Of a stretch of 64,000 nt of DNA, positions 27,830 through 36,397 are shown piece by piece. The first letter of the stretch is position 1. Each line of letters starts with the position of its first letter. The stretch is taken from the NCBI GenBank assembly GCA_944320415.1, contig CALUHJ010000005.1:62001-126000 (forward strand). The letters run 5' to 3'. Origin of the DNA: an uncultured Bacteroidales bacterium. Lineage in GTDB: Bacteria > Bacteroidota > Bacteroidia > Bacteroidales > P3. The notes beneath the pieces were generated by a model that did no database searches, was not told the DNA's origin, and worked only from the letters and a program-made list of their open reading frames with translations. A program made the position numbers and the translations under genes.

Positions 27830-29779
27830 ATGAGGAAGTCGATTTTTATTGTTTTTTTATTGTTTGTGTCAATCCTTTCCTTTGGACAGGGTTACGTAAT
27901 CAACGGTTCGGTAAAGGGCAGTACGAAAGGCATTGCGACGCTTCGGACATATTTCAGGGACGGTAATGAAAAACTTGACAGTGCGTCAATAGAGGAAGAC
28001 GGCAGGTTTTATTTCAGAGGACAGATACGTGATGCGGTTCCGGCTTTGTTGACGTTGAACGGCAAGAAAACATACAGACTGTATCTGGAACCGGGAGTTA
28101 CGTTGGAGGTCAAACTTGTTCCCGGCAAGGAAAAGAAGAACCGTATAAAGGGTTCCAAGCTTACAGACGAGTGGTACGAGATAGTTTCTCCAAAAAATAA
28201 GGAGGATTATTATGTGCATTTGTCGCGTTTGGACAATTGGGTGATAAATCATCCTGAACATATATTTTGTCCTGACATAATAGCCAGTTATCTTGCTCAC
28301 AGGTGGGATTACGATGAATTGAACCGCACATTGAATACATTGAAAGGGGAAGCGTTGAATACTTATCATTACAGGAAACTGCGTCAGAGAGAGGAATCGA
28401 TTCGAAATCTGAAAATAGGAGGCAAGGCTCCTGATTTGGCGATGAAGAATGCGGACGGGAAACAAATAAGACTTGGTAATTTCGTAAGGGAGAACAAATA
28501 TACATTGCTTCATTTCTGGGCTTCATGGAGTGAGGAGTCGAGAGAGGAAAATATATCCTTGGTTTCGGTTTACAACAAGTATAAAAACAAGGGTTTCAAT
28601 ATAGTCAGCGTAAGTCTGGATGACGACAGAAACGAATGGAAACGTGCAATAAAGGCGGACGGATTGAGTTGGGAACAGTTGTCCGACTTGAAAAAGTGGG
28701 AGAGTCAGGCTGTAGAGCAATATATGCTTAAGGCAATTCCATATAATGTTCTTATAGACAATGAAGGCAGTATTCTGGCATTCAATCTCAAGACAAACGA
28801 ACTGTCGGACTTGTTGAAGGAGCTTACCGGTTCAAGGGGTTTTGAAATCAAAGGTTCTTTTGCCGGATTGGATGAAGGTGTCATGACTTTGGAACTGTTG
28901 TTGAAAGACGGTAAAAAGGAAAGAATGACAACCAAGATAGTCAACGGATTGTTTGAATTCTCCGGTAGTGTCGACATGGTTTGCACAGGAATAATCACAT
29001 TGCCTTCACGGCTCGGGGAATTGTCGTTTTTCCTTGGTAATGAAAATATTGAGATAAGTGGAGACGTTAAGGATTTGGACAATGTGAGGATATCGGGTTC
29101 GGAAAGCAATGATGAGTTCTTGCAGATAGCCGACATGTGCAATCGAAAGAAAAATCCGATGCAGTGTTTGATGAATTACGTGTTAGACAATCCTCAAAGC
29201 ATTTATTCTCCTTTGATAATAAGCAGTTATCTTGCGCCATATCTTAATACTAATGAGTTAAGGGAGATAGTGCTTAGGCTTGACGGTCAGGCGAAACTTA
29301 CTTTCCAGTATGACATGTTGTTAAAGCATCTTGAAGAACTGGACAAAAATGAAAAAATAGGCCAAAAGGTCAAGGACTTTGTTTTGAATGATAGTAATGG
29401 AAAGCCGGTCAGTTTGTCTCAATTTGTATCGAAGAATAAATGTACCCTGATTTATTTTTGGGCTTCATGGGATAATATGAGCCGACTTAGAAACAAGGAA
29501 CTCAGAGTGTTATATAACAGATACAAGAATGAAGGTTTTGATATCATAGGCGTTTCCTTGGACGATTCAAGGGCCGCATGGACTAATGCTATTGAGGAAG
29601 AAGGACTGAAATGGACAAATGTCTCCGATTTGAAACGTTGGAACAGCGTAATAGTCAAACTTTATGAATTGGAGCATATACCGCAAAACATACTTGTGGA
29701 TTCAAAGGGAAACATTATTTCAAGAAATCTGAATTTTGAGGACCTGAATCAAAGTATACTTTTGTATTTGCAACATTGA
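27830..29779 (+). CDS. Tandem duplicated thioredoxin-like (TlpA/ResA-type) protein lacking both CxxC active sites
   Basis: 649 aa, signal peptide 1 to about 19 (ending LSFGQ). Two copies of the same module: an N-terminal beta domain as in Bacteroidota thiol:disulfide proteins (GYVINGSVKGSTKGIATL; again FEIKGSFAGLDEGVMTL), a helical linker, and a thioredoxin fold (residues about 195-335 and 510-645). Where the redox WCxxC should be, the folds read FWASWSEES (near 230-237) and FWASWDNMS (near 547-555): all four cysteines are gone in both. It is probably a non-catalytic periplasmic binding or chaperone protein. The ATG at 27830 is preferred over a TTG at 27818. Confidence 0.9.
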   Translation: MRKSIFIVFLLFVSILSFGQGYVINGSVKGSTKGIATLRTYFRDGNEKLDSASIEEDGRFYFRGQIRDAVPALLTLNGKKTYRLYLEPGVTLEVKLVPGKEKKNRIKGSKLTDEWYEIVSPKNKEDYYVHLSRLDNWVINHPEHIFCPDIIASYLAHRWDYDELNRTLNTLKGEALNTYHYRKLRQREESIRNLKIGGKAPDLAMKNADGKQIRLGNFVRENKYTLLHFWASWSEESREENISLVSVYNKYKNKGFNIVSVSLDDDRNEWKRAIKADGLSWEQLSDLKKWESQAVEQYMLKAIPYNVLIDNEGSILAFNLKTNELSDLLKELTGSRGFEIKGSFAGLDEGVMTLELLLKDGKKERMTTKIVNGLFEFSGSVDMVCTGIITLPSRLGELSFFLGNENIEISGDVKDLDNVRISGSESNDEFLQIADMCNRKKNPMQCLMNYVLDNPQSIYSPLIISSYLAPYLNTNELREIVLRLDGQAKLTFQYDMLLKHLEELDKNEKIGQKVKDFVLNDSNGKPVSLSQFVSKNKCTLIYFWASWDNMSRLRNKELRVLYNRYKNEGFDIIGVSLDDSRAAWTNAIEEEGLKWTNVSDLKRWNSVIVKLYELEHIPQNILVDSKGNIISRNLNFEDLNQSILLYLQH

Positions 29780-29831
29780 ATGAATAGTAATAGAACATTT
29801 ATTTATAGAATCTGTAAAAACGAGCTTTGAA

Positions 29832-30731
29832 ATGAATACATTGAACAAACTGAAGGCTACACCGGTATGGAAGGTAGTGATGCAGTATTTCTTTATTGTC
29901 TGCGGTATAGTTTTATATTGTTTTGCGTGGTCGGTGTTTTTGGTGCCCAAACACATAATCGGAGGAGGCGTTGTGGGCTTGTCATCCGTCATATATTATC
30001 TCACGGAGATTCCCATGGGTATTTCAAACTTCGTAATCAATGCAATATTGCTGGCTGTCGGCTATAAGATTCTTGGAGGCAAGTTCGGAATAAATACCAT
30101 TGTAGGAATGACGACAGCTTCTTTGGCTCTGATTTTTTTCCAGCAGGTTCTGGGGGTTCAGGACATGGAACAGTTCAAATTCGAAAACATGGAGCTCATT
30201 ACGCGTGCCATACTCGGTGGTGCATTGTCAGGATTGGGAATAGGTTTGTGCTTTGTGAACGGAGGCAATTCGGGAGGTAGCGACATAATCGCACTTATCG
30301 TCACAAAATACCGCAATGTCAGTCCCGGCTCCGTTATTTTGGTTGTCGATGCATTGGTGATAACGAGTACCCTTTTGATAGGTAATGAAATCGAAGAAAT
30401 GGTTTATTGTTACGTTGTCTTGGGAGTGTTTACCTATTCCATCGATTTGGTCGTGGAAGGTCAGAAGCAAACCTATCAGATAACCATAATGTCGCAGTTG
30501 AATGAAAAGATTGCGGATGCGATAGGCAATGAAGTCAAACGCGGTGTTACCTTGCTTAACGGCTGGGGCTGGTACAGCAAGAAGGACCAAAAGGTGCTTT
30601 TGGTGATAGCCCAAAAGAACGACAAGGTTGCAATAATGAGACTGGTCAAGGCAATAGATCCCAACGCATTTATTTCAGTTGCCAAAACCCAGGGCGTTTA
30701 CGGCAAGAATTTCGACACGATAAAGATGTAG
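29832..30731 (+). CDS. YitT family membrane protein (DUF2179)
   Basis: 299 aa. Five to six helices in residues 15-200 (with VFLVPKHIIGGGVVGLSSVIY, GGALSGLGIGLCFVNGGNSGGSDIIA) followed by a soluble C-terminal DUF2179-type domain (QTYQITIMSQLNEKIADAI...ITLLNGWGWYSKKDQKVLLVIA, ending GKNFDTIKM). The family is inner-membrane, function unknown. It ends 5 bp before the peptide-binding lipoprotein gene. Confidence 0.93.
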   Translation: MNTLNKLKATPVWKVVMQYFFIVCGIVLYCFAWSVFLVPKHIIGGGVVGLSSVIYYLTEIPMGISNFVINAILLAVGYKILGGKFGINTIVGMTTASLALIFFQQVLGVQDMEQFKFENMELITRAILGGALSGLGIGLCFVNGGNSGGSDIIALIVTKYRNVSPGSVILVVDALVITSTLLIGNEIEEMVYCYVVLGVFTYSIDLVVEGQKQTYQITIMSQLNEKIADAIGNEVKRGVTLLNGWGWYSKKDQKVLLVIAQKNDKVAIMRLVKAIDPNAFISVAKTQGVYGKNFDTIKM

Positions 30732-30736
30732 AACAC

Positions 30737-32371
30737 TTGAAAAACAACATATACATATTTATTGTATTAAACCTTTTTGTTTTTTGTCTGTTTTCCTGTG
30801 CGGAAAAGGATATGACGACAGAAAACAGAAAGGTTTTCCGTTATAACGAGTCTGCAAACATAAACTCGTTGGACCCCGCATATGCAAAGGACCAGGCAAT
30901 GATTTGGGCGGATGTGCAGCTGTACAACGGACTCGTACAGTTGGATAAAGACTTGAACATCCTTCCATGTATAGCCAAAAGTTGGGAAATAAGTCCTGAC
31001 GGCAGGGAATACGTGTTTCATCTCAGGAATGACGTGTTTTTTCATCCCCATGAATTGTTCAAGGGCAAGAAACGCAGGGTTGTGGCTTCGGATTTCGTTT
31101 ACAGTTTCAACAGAATAGTGGATGAGAAGACCGCCTCACCCGGTGCACCGTTTTTTTCGTGTGTCGAGACGGTTCAAGGCAAATACGGCTTTATCGCAAA
31201 GGACGATTCGACATTCGTGATAAGGCTCAAGCAGGCATTTTCTCCATTTCTTGGCATACTGACCATGCCTTACGGTAGTGTGCTCGCAAGGGAAGTGGTG
31301 GAGCATTACGGCAAAGAATACCGTAAACACCCGATAGGTACGGGACCTTTCAAGTTCCGTATGTGGAAGGAGGGAGTAAAGCTGGTTCTTTTGAAAAACG
31401 AGGACTATTTTGAAAAGGACAGCCTGGGCAATTCCCTGCCTTATCTTGATGCAGTGGCAATTACTTTCATTGTTGACAAACAATCCGTCTTTCTCGAGTT
31501 CGTAAAGGGAAACATAGACTTTATTTCGGGAATAGATCCCAATTACAAGGATGAGGTGTTGACCAGAAGCGGTAAATTGAAGGACAAGTACAAGGACAGA
31601 ATACAACTTCTCACCCAGCCCTATCTCAATACCGAATACCTTGGTTTCAAACTGGATTCCGAAACGGAGAACAACCCGTTGCGGGACAAAAGGGTAAGAC
31701 AGGCAATAAACTACGGATTCGACCGAAGGAAGATGATAAAATACATGCGCAACAACATAGGCACTCCGGGCGAATGGGGAATAATCCCGAAAGGGCTTCC
31801 GGGTTTCGATTCCGCCTCACGCATAAGATACGAGTACAATCCGCAGAAAAGCAGGGAACTTTTGAAACAGGCAGGTTACCCTAACGGAAAGGGAATGGGG
31901 AAAATAATCCTGTCCACAACCTCAACCTATCTTGACTTGTGCAAATACATTCAGCAACAGTTGGGTTTGCTCGGTATTAAGGTAAGTATAGACGTAAACC
32001 CTCCCGCAGTGCTGAGAGAGCATATTGCACAGGGCAAGACGGACTGGTTCCGCGGTTCATGGATTGCGGATTATCCCGATGCCGAAAACTATCTCTCCCT
32101 GTTCTATTCCGAAAACTTCGCACCCAAAGGCTCGAACTATACGCATTTCTCCGACCGCAGGTTCGACGAACTCTACATCAGGGCAAGCAGGGAAACAGAC
32201 GCGGCAAAGCGTTCTGAACTGTACGGACAGATGAACGACATGATAATGGAGCAGGCTCCTGTCGTGATATTGTATTATGATCAGGTACTGAGATTCGCCC
32301 AGAAAAACATAACCGGATTGGAAACAAATCCGATGAATCTGCTTATTCTCAAGCATGTGAAAAAGTTGTAA
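30737..32371 (+). CDS. Oligopeptide/dipeptide ABC transporter substrate-binding lipoprotein
   Basis: 544 aa, SBP_bac_5 (OppA/DppA) family. A lipoprotein signal with LFSC at 18-21 makes C21 the lipidated residue; the fold follows: NINSLDPAYAKDQ, VQLYNGLVQLD, LAKSWEISPDGREYVFHLRNDVFFH, GTGPFKFRMW and GTPGEWGIIPKGLPGF. The start is a TTG, since no ATG occurs before the mature part (M26) and only the TTG start yields the signal peptide. It is 5 bp after the YitT gene. No permease or ATPase gene is adjacent. Likely captures peptides made by the secreted peptidases. Confidence 0.9.
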   Translation: MKNNIYIFIVLNLFVFCLFSCAEKDMTTENRKVFRYNESANINSLDPAYAKDQAMIWADVQLYNGLVQLDKDLNILPCIAKSWEISPDGREYVFHLRNDVFFHPHELFKGKKRRVVASDFVYSFNRIVDEKTASPGAPFFSCVETVQGKYGFIAKDDSTFVIRLKQAFSPFLGILTMPYGSVLAREVVEHYGKEYRKHPIGTGPFKFRMWKEGVKLVLLKNEDYFEKDSLGNSLPYLDAVAITFIVDKQSVFLEFVKGNIDFISGIDPNYKDEVLTRSGKLKDKYKDRIQLLTQPYLNTEYLGFKLDSETENNPLRDKRVRQAINYGFDRRKMIKYMRNNIGTPGEWGIIPKGLPGFDSASRIRYEYNPQKSRELLKQAGYPNGKGMGKIILSTTSTYLDLCKYIQQQLGLLGIKVSIDVNPPAVLREHIAQGKTDWFRGSWIADYPDAENYLSLFYSENFAPKGSNYTHFSDRRFDELYIRASRETDAAKRSELYGQMNDMIMEQAPVVILYYDQVLRFAQKNITGLETNPMNLLILKHVKKL

Positions 32372-32379
32372 TTTCCCGT

Positions 32380-32451
32380 AATTTGATTTCGGAAAAATGG
32401 ATTCAGAAAAGAATTTTTTCTTTTCTGAATCCATTTTTCTCAAACAAAGTT
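32380..32451. repeat. 21-bp-period repeat array, locus G
   Basis: Cores at 32380 (AATTTGATT), 32401 (ATTCAGAAA), 32422 (TTTCTGAAT) and 32443 (AACAAAGTT), exactly 21 bp apart. It holds a perfect 22-bp inverted repeat (32392-32413 and 32418-32439) with a TTTT loop, the cleanest hairpin of the family, between two plus-strand genes. Confidence 0.92.
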
Positions 32452-32478
32452 TCATTTCCGGCATATATTTTTTTTGTG

Positions 32479-32486
32479 TACCTTTG
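32479..32486 (+). promoter_or_regulatory. Promoter -7 element of the HD hydrolase gene
   Basis: TACCTTTG, ending 6 nt before the ATG at 32493, the same spacing as at smpB; a leaderless or near-leaderless transcript is implied. Confidence 0.6.
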
Positions 32487-32492
32487 CAGTCA

Positions 32493-33683
32493 ATGATTAC
32501 GAGCAATAAAAGAAAAATCATAAACGATCCGGTTTACGGATTCATCAATATTCCGAGCGAGGATATTTTCGATTTGATTCAGACACCTGTAATGCAAAGG
32601 CTCAGGCGCATAAGGCAGTTGGGATTGAGCAATATGGTCTATCCCGGAGCCGAACACACGCGTTTTGCCCATTCACTCGGCGCAATGCATCTCATGTATC
32701 AGGCTTTGGATGTCTTGAAACAGAAAGGAATAGACATTTCAAGGGAAGAGGAGAGTGCGGCTCTTGTCGCAATTCTTCTGCACGATACGGGACATGCCCC
32801 CTTTTCGCATTGTCTGGAACATTTCTTTTTCAGTTGTTCACACGAAGAGCTGACAAAACACTTCATGTCCGAGTGCGGTGTTGCACAAACGGCAATAGAT
32901 GTGTTCTCAGGCTGTTACGGCAGGGCCTTTCTTCATCAGCTTGTATCCTCACAGGTTGACACCGACCGTTTGGACTATCTGACAAGGGACAGTTTCTTTA
33001 CCGGCGTGAGCGAAGGGGTGATAGGTACGGACAGAATACTGAAAATGTTCAATGTCAAGGACGATGAACTTGTGATAGACCAGAAAGGGATATATTCCAT
33101 TGAGAAGTTCATCATTTCAAGACGGCTTATGTATTGGCAGGTTTACATGCACAAGACCGTTGTTGCCGCCGACAATCTTCTCTCCAAGGTTCTGCTCAGG
33201 GCAAAGGACCTGCAGCAGGAAGGAAGGCTTGATTACGAATCATATCCTCTAAGTTCCCATCTTTATTATTTTCTAGACAAGGGACAAAGGGACCTTTCTG
33301 ACAGGGAGGCTCTTGAACATTTCAGGCTTTTGGACGATTCGGACATATGGAGTGCGGTAAAGGTATGGTCCGGACACGGTGACGGAATATTGAGACGCCT
33401 TTCTTCAAGTCTCATGAATAGAACTCTCGGACATGTTACAATACAGGACAATCCTTTTACCGACGAACAGATAGAATCCGTTTGCAGTTATGGGGACGAG
33501 GTGTCGAGAAAATATTTTACGGCTACGGATGAGCTTCACAACAAGGCCTATAACTTCAACGATACCAGGATAAACATTCTTTTCAAGAATGGTGAAATAA
33601 AGGAGATATGCGATGCGTCTGACCAGTTGGACAGTTCGTTTTTGTCCAAGGAGATAAAAAAATATTTTTTCTACCAAATATAA
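32493..33683 (+). CDS. HD-superfamily phosphohydrolase
   Basis: 396 aa, family of dGTPase-like HD hydrolases (SAMHD1/YdhJ group). Metal-site residues: H60 (FAHSLGAMH), H97-D98 (LLHDTGHAPFSH) and a downstream Asp (VSSQVDTDRLDYLTRDS). The N-terminus MITSNKRKIINDPVYGFI is the family start. The frame remains open upstream into repeat locus G (reading MDSEKNFFF), but that part precedes the promoter and is not translated. Substrate unknown, presumably a nucleotide. Confidence 0.93.
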   Translation: MITSNKRKIINDPVYGFINIPSEDIFDLIQTPVMQRLRRIRQLGLSNMVYPGAEHTRFAHSLGAMHLMYQALDVLKQKGIDISREEESAALVAILLHDTGHAPFSHCLEHFFFSCSHEELTKHFMSECGVAQTAIDVFSGCYGRAFLHQLVSSQVDTDRLDYLTRDSFFTGVSEGVIGTDRILKMFNVKDDELVIDQKGIYSIEKFIISRRLMYWQVYMHKTVVAADNLLSKVLLRAKDLQQEGRLDYESYPLSSHLYYFLDKGQRDLSDREALEHFRLLDDSDIWSAVKVWSGHGDGILRRLSSSLMNRTLGHVTIQDNPFTDEQIESVCSYGDEVSRKYFTATDELHNKAYNFNDTRINILFKNGEIKEICDASDQLDSSFLSKEIKKYFFYQI

Positions 33684-33687
33684 TCCG

Positions 33688-33695
33688 TACCTTTG
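33688..33695 (+). promoter_or_regulatory. Promoter -7 element of the DPP5-like gene
   Basis: TACCTTTG 25-34 bp before the two candidate ATGs (33720 and 33729). Confidence 0.6.
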
Positions 33696-33719
33696 ACGCT
33701 TGGTTTGTCAAACAAATAA

Positions 33720-35825
33720 ATGAATAATATGAAAAGCAGATTTTTTACATTTTTATTGATTGCGGGCTTGGCATTTGTTTCCTGCAAAAGGCATGACGGG
33801 CAGGAAACAAAAGTGATAGACAAGCCGGAAATAGAGATTAAGGACGGCAGGTTGACACCAGAGGCTTTGTGGGCGTTCGGACGTATAGGCGAGGTATCGG
33901 TTTCTCCGGACGGTGAGAAGATTCTTTACACCCTTACCTATTACAGCATAGAGGAGAACAAGGGAAACAGTGAGATTTACGTGATGAATCTTGACGGCAG
34001 CGGTGTCACAAGACTGACCACCACTTCTGCAAGCGAGTGGAATGCGATATGGAATCCGAAAGGGGACAAGATAGGATTCATATCGTCGGATGAGCAGGGC
34101 GTGAATATTTATCATATGAATGTTGACGGCAGTGACCTTAGGCGCGTATCCGATTTCAAGGATGCGACTTTGGAGGGGTTCTCCTATTCTCCTGACGGTA
34201 AGAAGATAGTTTATGTAAAGGCGGTTCCGAAGAAGGACAAGTATGCCGAATTGAAGAAAGGTTTGGACAAGACGACGGGAAGAATAAACGATGATCTTGC
34301 ATACAGACATTGGGACAGATGGGTTGATGAAATACCGCAACCGTTTGTTGCTGCATTTGACGGCAAGACCGTTTCCGAAGGCAAGAACCTGCTTGAGAAT
34401 ACGGAATACGAGTCACCTATGCGTCCTTGGGGTGGAATGGAACAGATAGCTTGGAGTCCGGACAGCAAAACGATAGCATATACATGCAGGAAGAAAACAG
34501 GTAAGGAATATGCCTTTTCCACAAATTCCGATATTTATCTTTATGATGTGGAGAAAGGCAGCACTGTCAATTTGAGTGAAGGGATGATGGGTTATGACCA
34601 GAATCCGGTATTTTCGCCTGACGGTAAAAAAATCGCATGGGAAAGCATGGAAAGGGACGGCTATGAAGCCGACAAGATAAGATTGATGGTATGCGATTTG
34701 AGTACGGGCAAGACGGAATATTATACTCCGGATTTTGACCAGAACGTAGGAGGATTGACATTTTCCGCCGACGGCAAATGGATTTATTTCGTATCGGACT
34801 ACCATGCTGTTGACAACATATACAAGATAAGCATGGAGGACAAGGCGATAAAACAGATAACATCCGGTGTTCATGACTATACGTCTGTCAACCTTGCAAA
34901 GAACGGATTGCTTGTAGGAGAGAAGATGAGCATGTCCCATCCCAATGAGATATGGACGGTAGAGGAGTCCACGGGAAAGGAAAAAAAGATTTCCGCATCC
35001 AACGATGACCTTATGGCAAAGATAAAGTGGGGCAGGGTAGAGGAGCGTTGGCTTAAGGCAACCGACGGAAAGGATTTGCATACCTGGGTAATATATCCGC
35101 CTGATTTCGATTCCACAAAAAAATACCCTGCATTGCTTTATTGTGAAGGCGGACCTCAGAGTACGGTTTCACAGTTTTGGTCATACAGATGGAACTTTCA
35201 GATAATGGCTGCCAACGGATACATAGTCGTAGCGCCTAACAGAAGAGGTCTTCCGGGCTTTGGTCAGCAATGGAATGAGCAGGTGAGCGGTGATTACGGC
35301 GGACAGTGCATGAGAGATTACCTTACGGCGATAGACGAACTTTGTAAGGAAAGTTACGTTGACAAAGACCGTTTGGGAGCTGTTGGAGCAAGTTTCGGAG
35401 GTTATTCCGTCTATTGGTTAGCAGGTCATCACAACAAGAGATTTAAATGTTTCATTGCACACAATGGAATGTTCAATCTTGAACAACAGTATTTGGAAAC
35501 AGAGGAAATGTGGTTTGTCAACTGGGATTTGGGCGGACCGTATTGGGACAGGAAGAATGCCGTTGCCCAGAGGTCGTATGCAAACTCTCCTCATAAATTT
35601 GTGGACAAATGGGATACGCCTATAATGGTCATACATTCAGAATATGATTTCCGTATAGTGGCATCCCAGGGTATGGCTGCATACAATGCAGCCGTGATAA
35701 GGGGAATACCGGCAAGATATCTTTATTTCCCTGATGAGACACACTGGGTTCTTAAGCCTCAAAACGCAATTTTGTGGCAGAGAAACTTCTTCGACTGGTT
35801 GGATACATGGTTAAAAAACAAATAA
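33720..35825 (+). CDS. dpp5: Dipeptidyl peptidase 5 (S9 family)
   Basis: 701 aa; matches Porphyromonas-type DPP5 over its length (YRHWDRWVDEIPQPF, the MGYDQNPVFSPDGKKIAW segment, ISGDYGG-like QVSGDYGGQCMRDYL). N-terminal beta-propeller with SPDG repeats, then the alpha/beta hydrolase with nucleophile S558 in GASFGGYS, Asp in HSEYDFR and His in DETHWV. The signal peptide ends in FVSC, so here the enzyme is probably a lipoprotein, unlike the soluble periplasmic enzyme known in P. gingivalis. Starts at 33720 or 33729. Releases dipeptides after hydrophobic residues. Confidence 0.94.
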   Translation: MNNMKSRFFTFLLIAGLAFVSCKRHDGQETKVIDKPEIEIKDGRLTPEALWAFGRIGEVSVSPDGEKILYTLTYYSIEENKGNSEIYVMNLDGSGVTRLTTTSASEWNAIWNPKGDKIGFISSDEQGVNIYHMNVDGSDLRRVSDFKDATLEGFSYSPDGKKIVYVKAVPKKDKYAELKKGLDKTTGRINDDLAYRHWDRWVDEIPQPFVAAFDGKTVSEGKNLLENTEYESPMRPWGGMEQIAWSPDSKTIAYTCRKKTGKEYAFSTNSDIYLYDVEKGSTVNLSEGMMGYDQNPVFSPDGKKIAWESMERDGYEADKIRLMVCDLSTGKTEYYTPDFDQNVGGLTFSADGKWIYFVSDYHAVDNIYKISMEDKAIKQITSGVHDYTSVNLAKNGLLVGEKMSMSHPNEIWTVEESTGKEKKISASNDDLMAKIKWGRVEERWLKATDGKDLHTWVIYPPDFDSTKKYPALLYCEGGPQSTVSQFWSYRWNFQIMAANGYIVVAPNRRGLPGFGQQWNEQVSGDYGGQCMRDYLTAIDELCKESYVDKDRLGAVGASFGGYSVYWLAGHHNKRFKCFIAHNGMFNLEQQYLETEEMWFVNWDLGGPYWDRKNAVAQRSYANSPHKFVDKWDTPIMVIHSEYDFRIVASQGMAAYNAAVIRGIPARYLYFPDETHWVLKPQNAILWQRNFFDWLDTWLKNK

Positions 35826-35837
35826 AACAATATAGAT

Positions 35838-36323
35838 ATGGAAATAATTGGCAGATTGGTAAAGCTTTTGCCTGAGGTTTCGGGAGAAAGTCAGAGAGGA
35901 CCTTGGGTAAAGGGCGGTTTTGTAATAGAAACGGAAGAACAATATCCTAAAATGGTGGCATTCACCTTGTTTGGTGAGGACAGGTTGAACATGATAAGGA
36001 ACATACCGGTTCAATCTCAGGTCAGGGTAGGCTTTTCTGTTGAATCGAGGGAATTTCAGGAACGTTGGTATACGGATTTAAGATGTTTCAAGGTGGAGCC
36101 TTTTGCATCTGCAACTGGGTATGCTCAGAATCCGAGTCCATATTATCAACAGCCGCAGGCACAACCTTACGGTAATCCGTACAATCCTGCACCAGCACCT
36201 GCGGTCAATCAAACCTATCAGCAACCACAGGCTAATACCACGCCTTACGTACAACCTGTTGCAGGAGAACAGGGATTCAATTCCATACCTCCGAGCGGTA
36301 CGGATGAAGACTTGCCATTCTAA
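35838..36323 (+). CDS. DUF3127 protein with SSB-like acidic tip
   Basis: 161 aa. The first 95 residues are a DUF3127 domain (MEIIGRLVKLLPEVSGES, WVKGGFVIETEEQYPKMVAFTLFG, VGFSVESREFQERWYTDLRCFKVE), an OB-fold-like Bacteroidota family. A flexible Gln/Pro/Tyr/Asn-rich linker (about 98-150) follows, and the protein ends DEDLPF. That layout, domain plus disordered linker plus acid-hydrophobic tip, is that of single-stranded DNA-binding protein, whose tip (DDDIPF in E. coli) recruits repair and replication partners. Role in DNA metabolism is inferred. It is 12 bp after dpp5. Confidence 0.9.
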   Translation: MEIIGRLVKLLPEVSGESQRGPWVKGGFVIETEEQYPKMVAFTLFGEDRLNMIRNIPVQSQVRVGFSVESREFQERWYTDLRCFKVEPFASATGYAQNPSPYYQQPQAQPYGNPYNPAPAPAVNQTYQQPQANTTPYVQPVAGEQGFNSIPPSGTDEDLPF

Positions 36324-36343
36324 CGGGTATAACTTGAAAAAAC

Positions 36344-36376
36344 AAATGCGGTCAATAATTGATATTGGCCGCATTT
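36344..36376. terminator. Bidirectional terminator between convergent genes
   Basis: AAATGCGGTCAATA (36344-36357) pairs with TATTGGCCGCATTT (36363-36376), followed by T residues on both strands. Confidence 0.85.
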
Positions 36377-36397
36377 TTGTTCTATATAACGGTTACG

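Noticed and set aside
32397..32492. An upstream N-terminal extension of the HD hydrolase (MDSEKNFFF...)
   Set aside because: It is the open phase of repeat locus G and lies upstream of the -7 box at 32479; the family start is the ATG at 32493.
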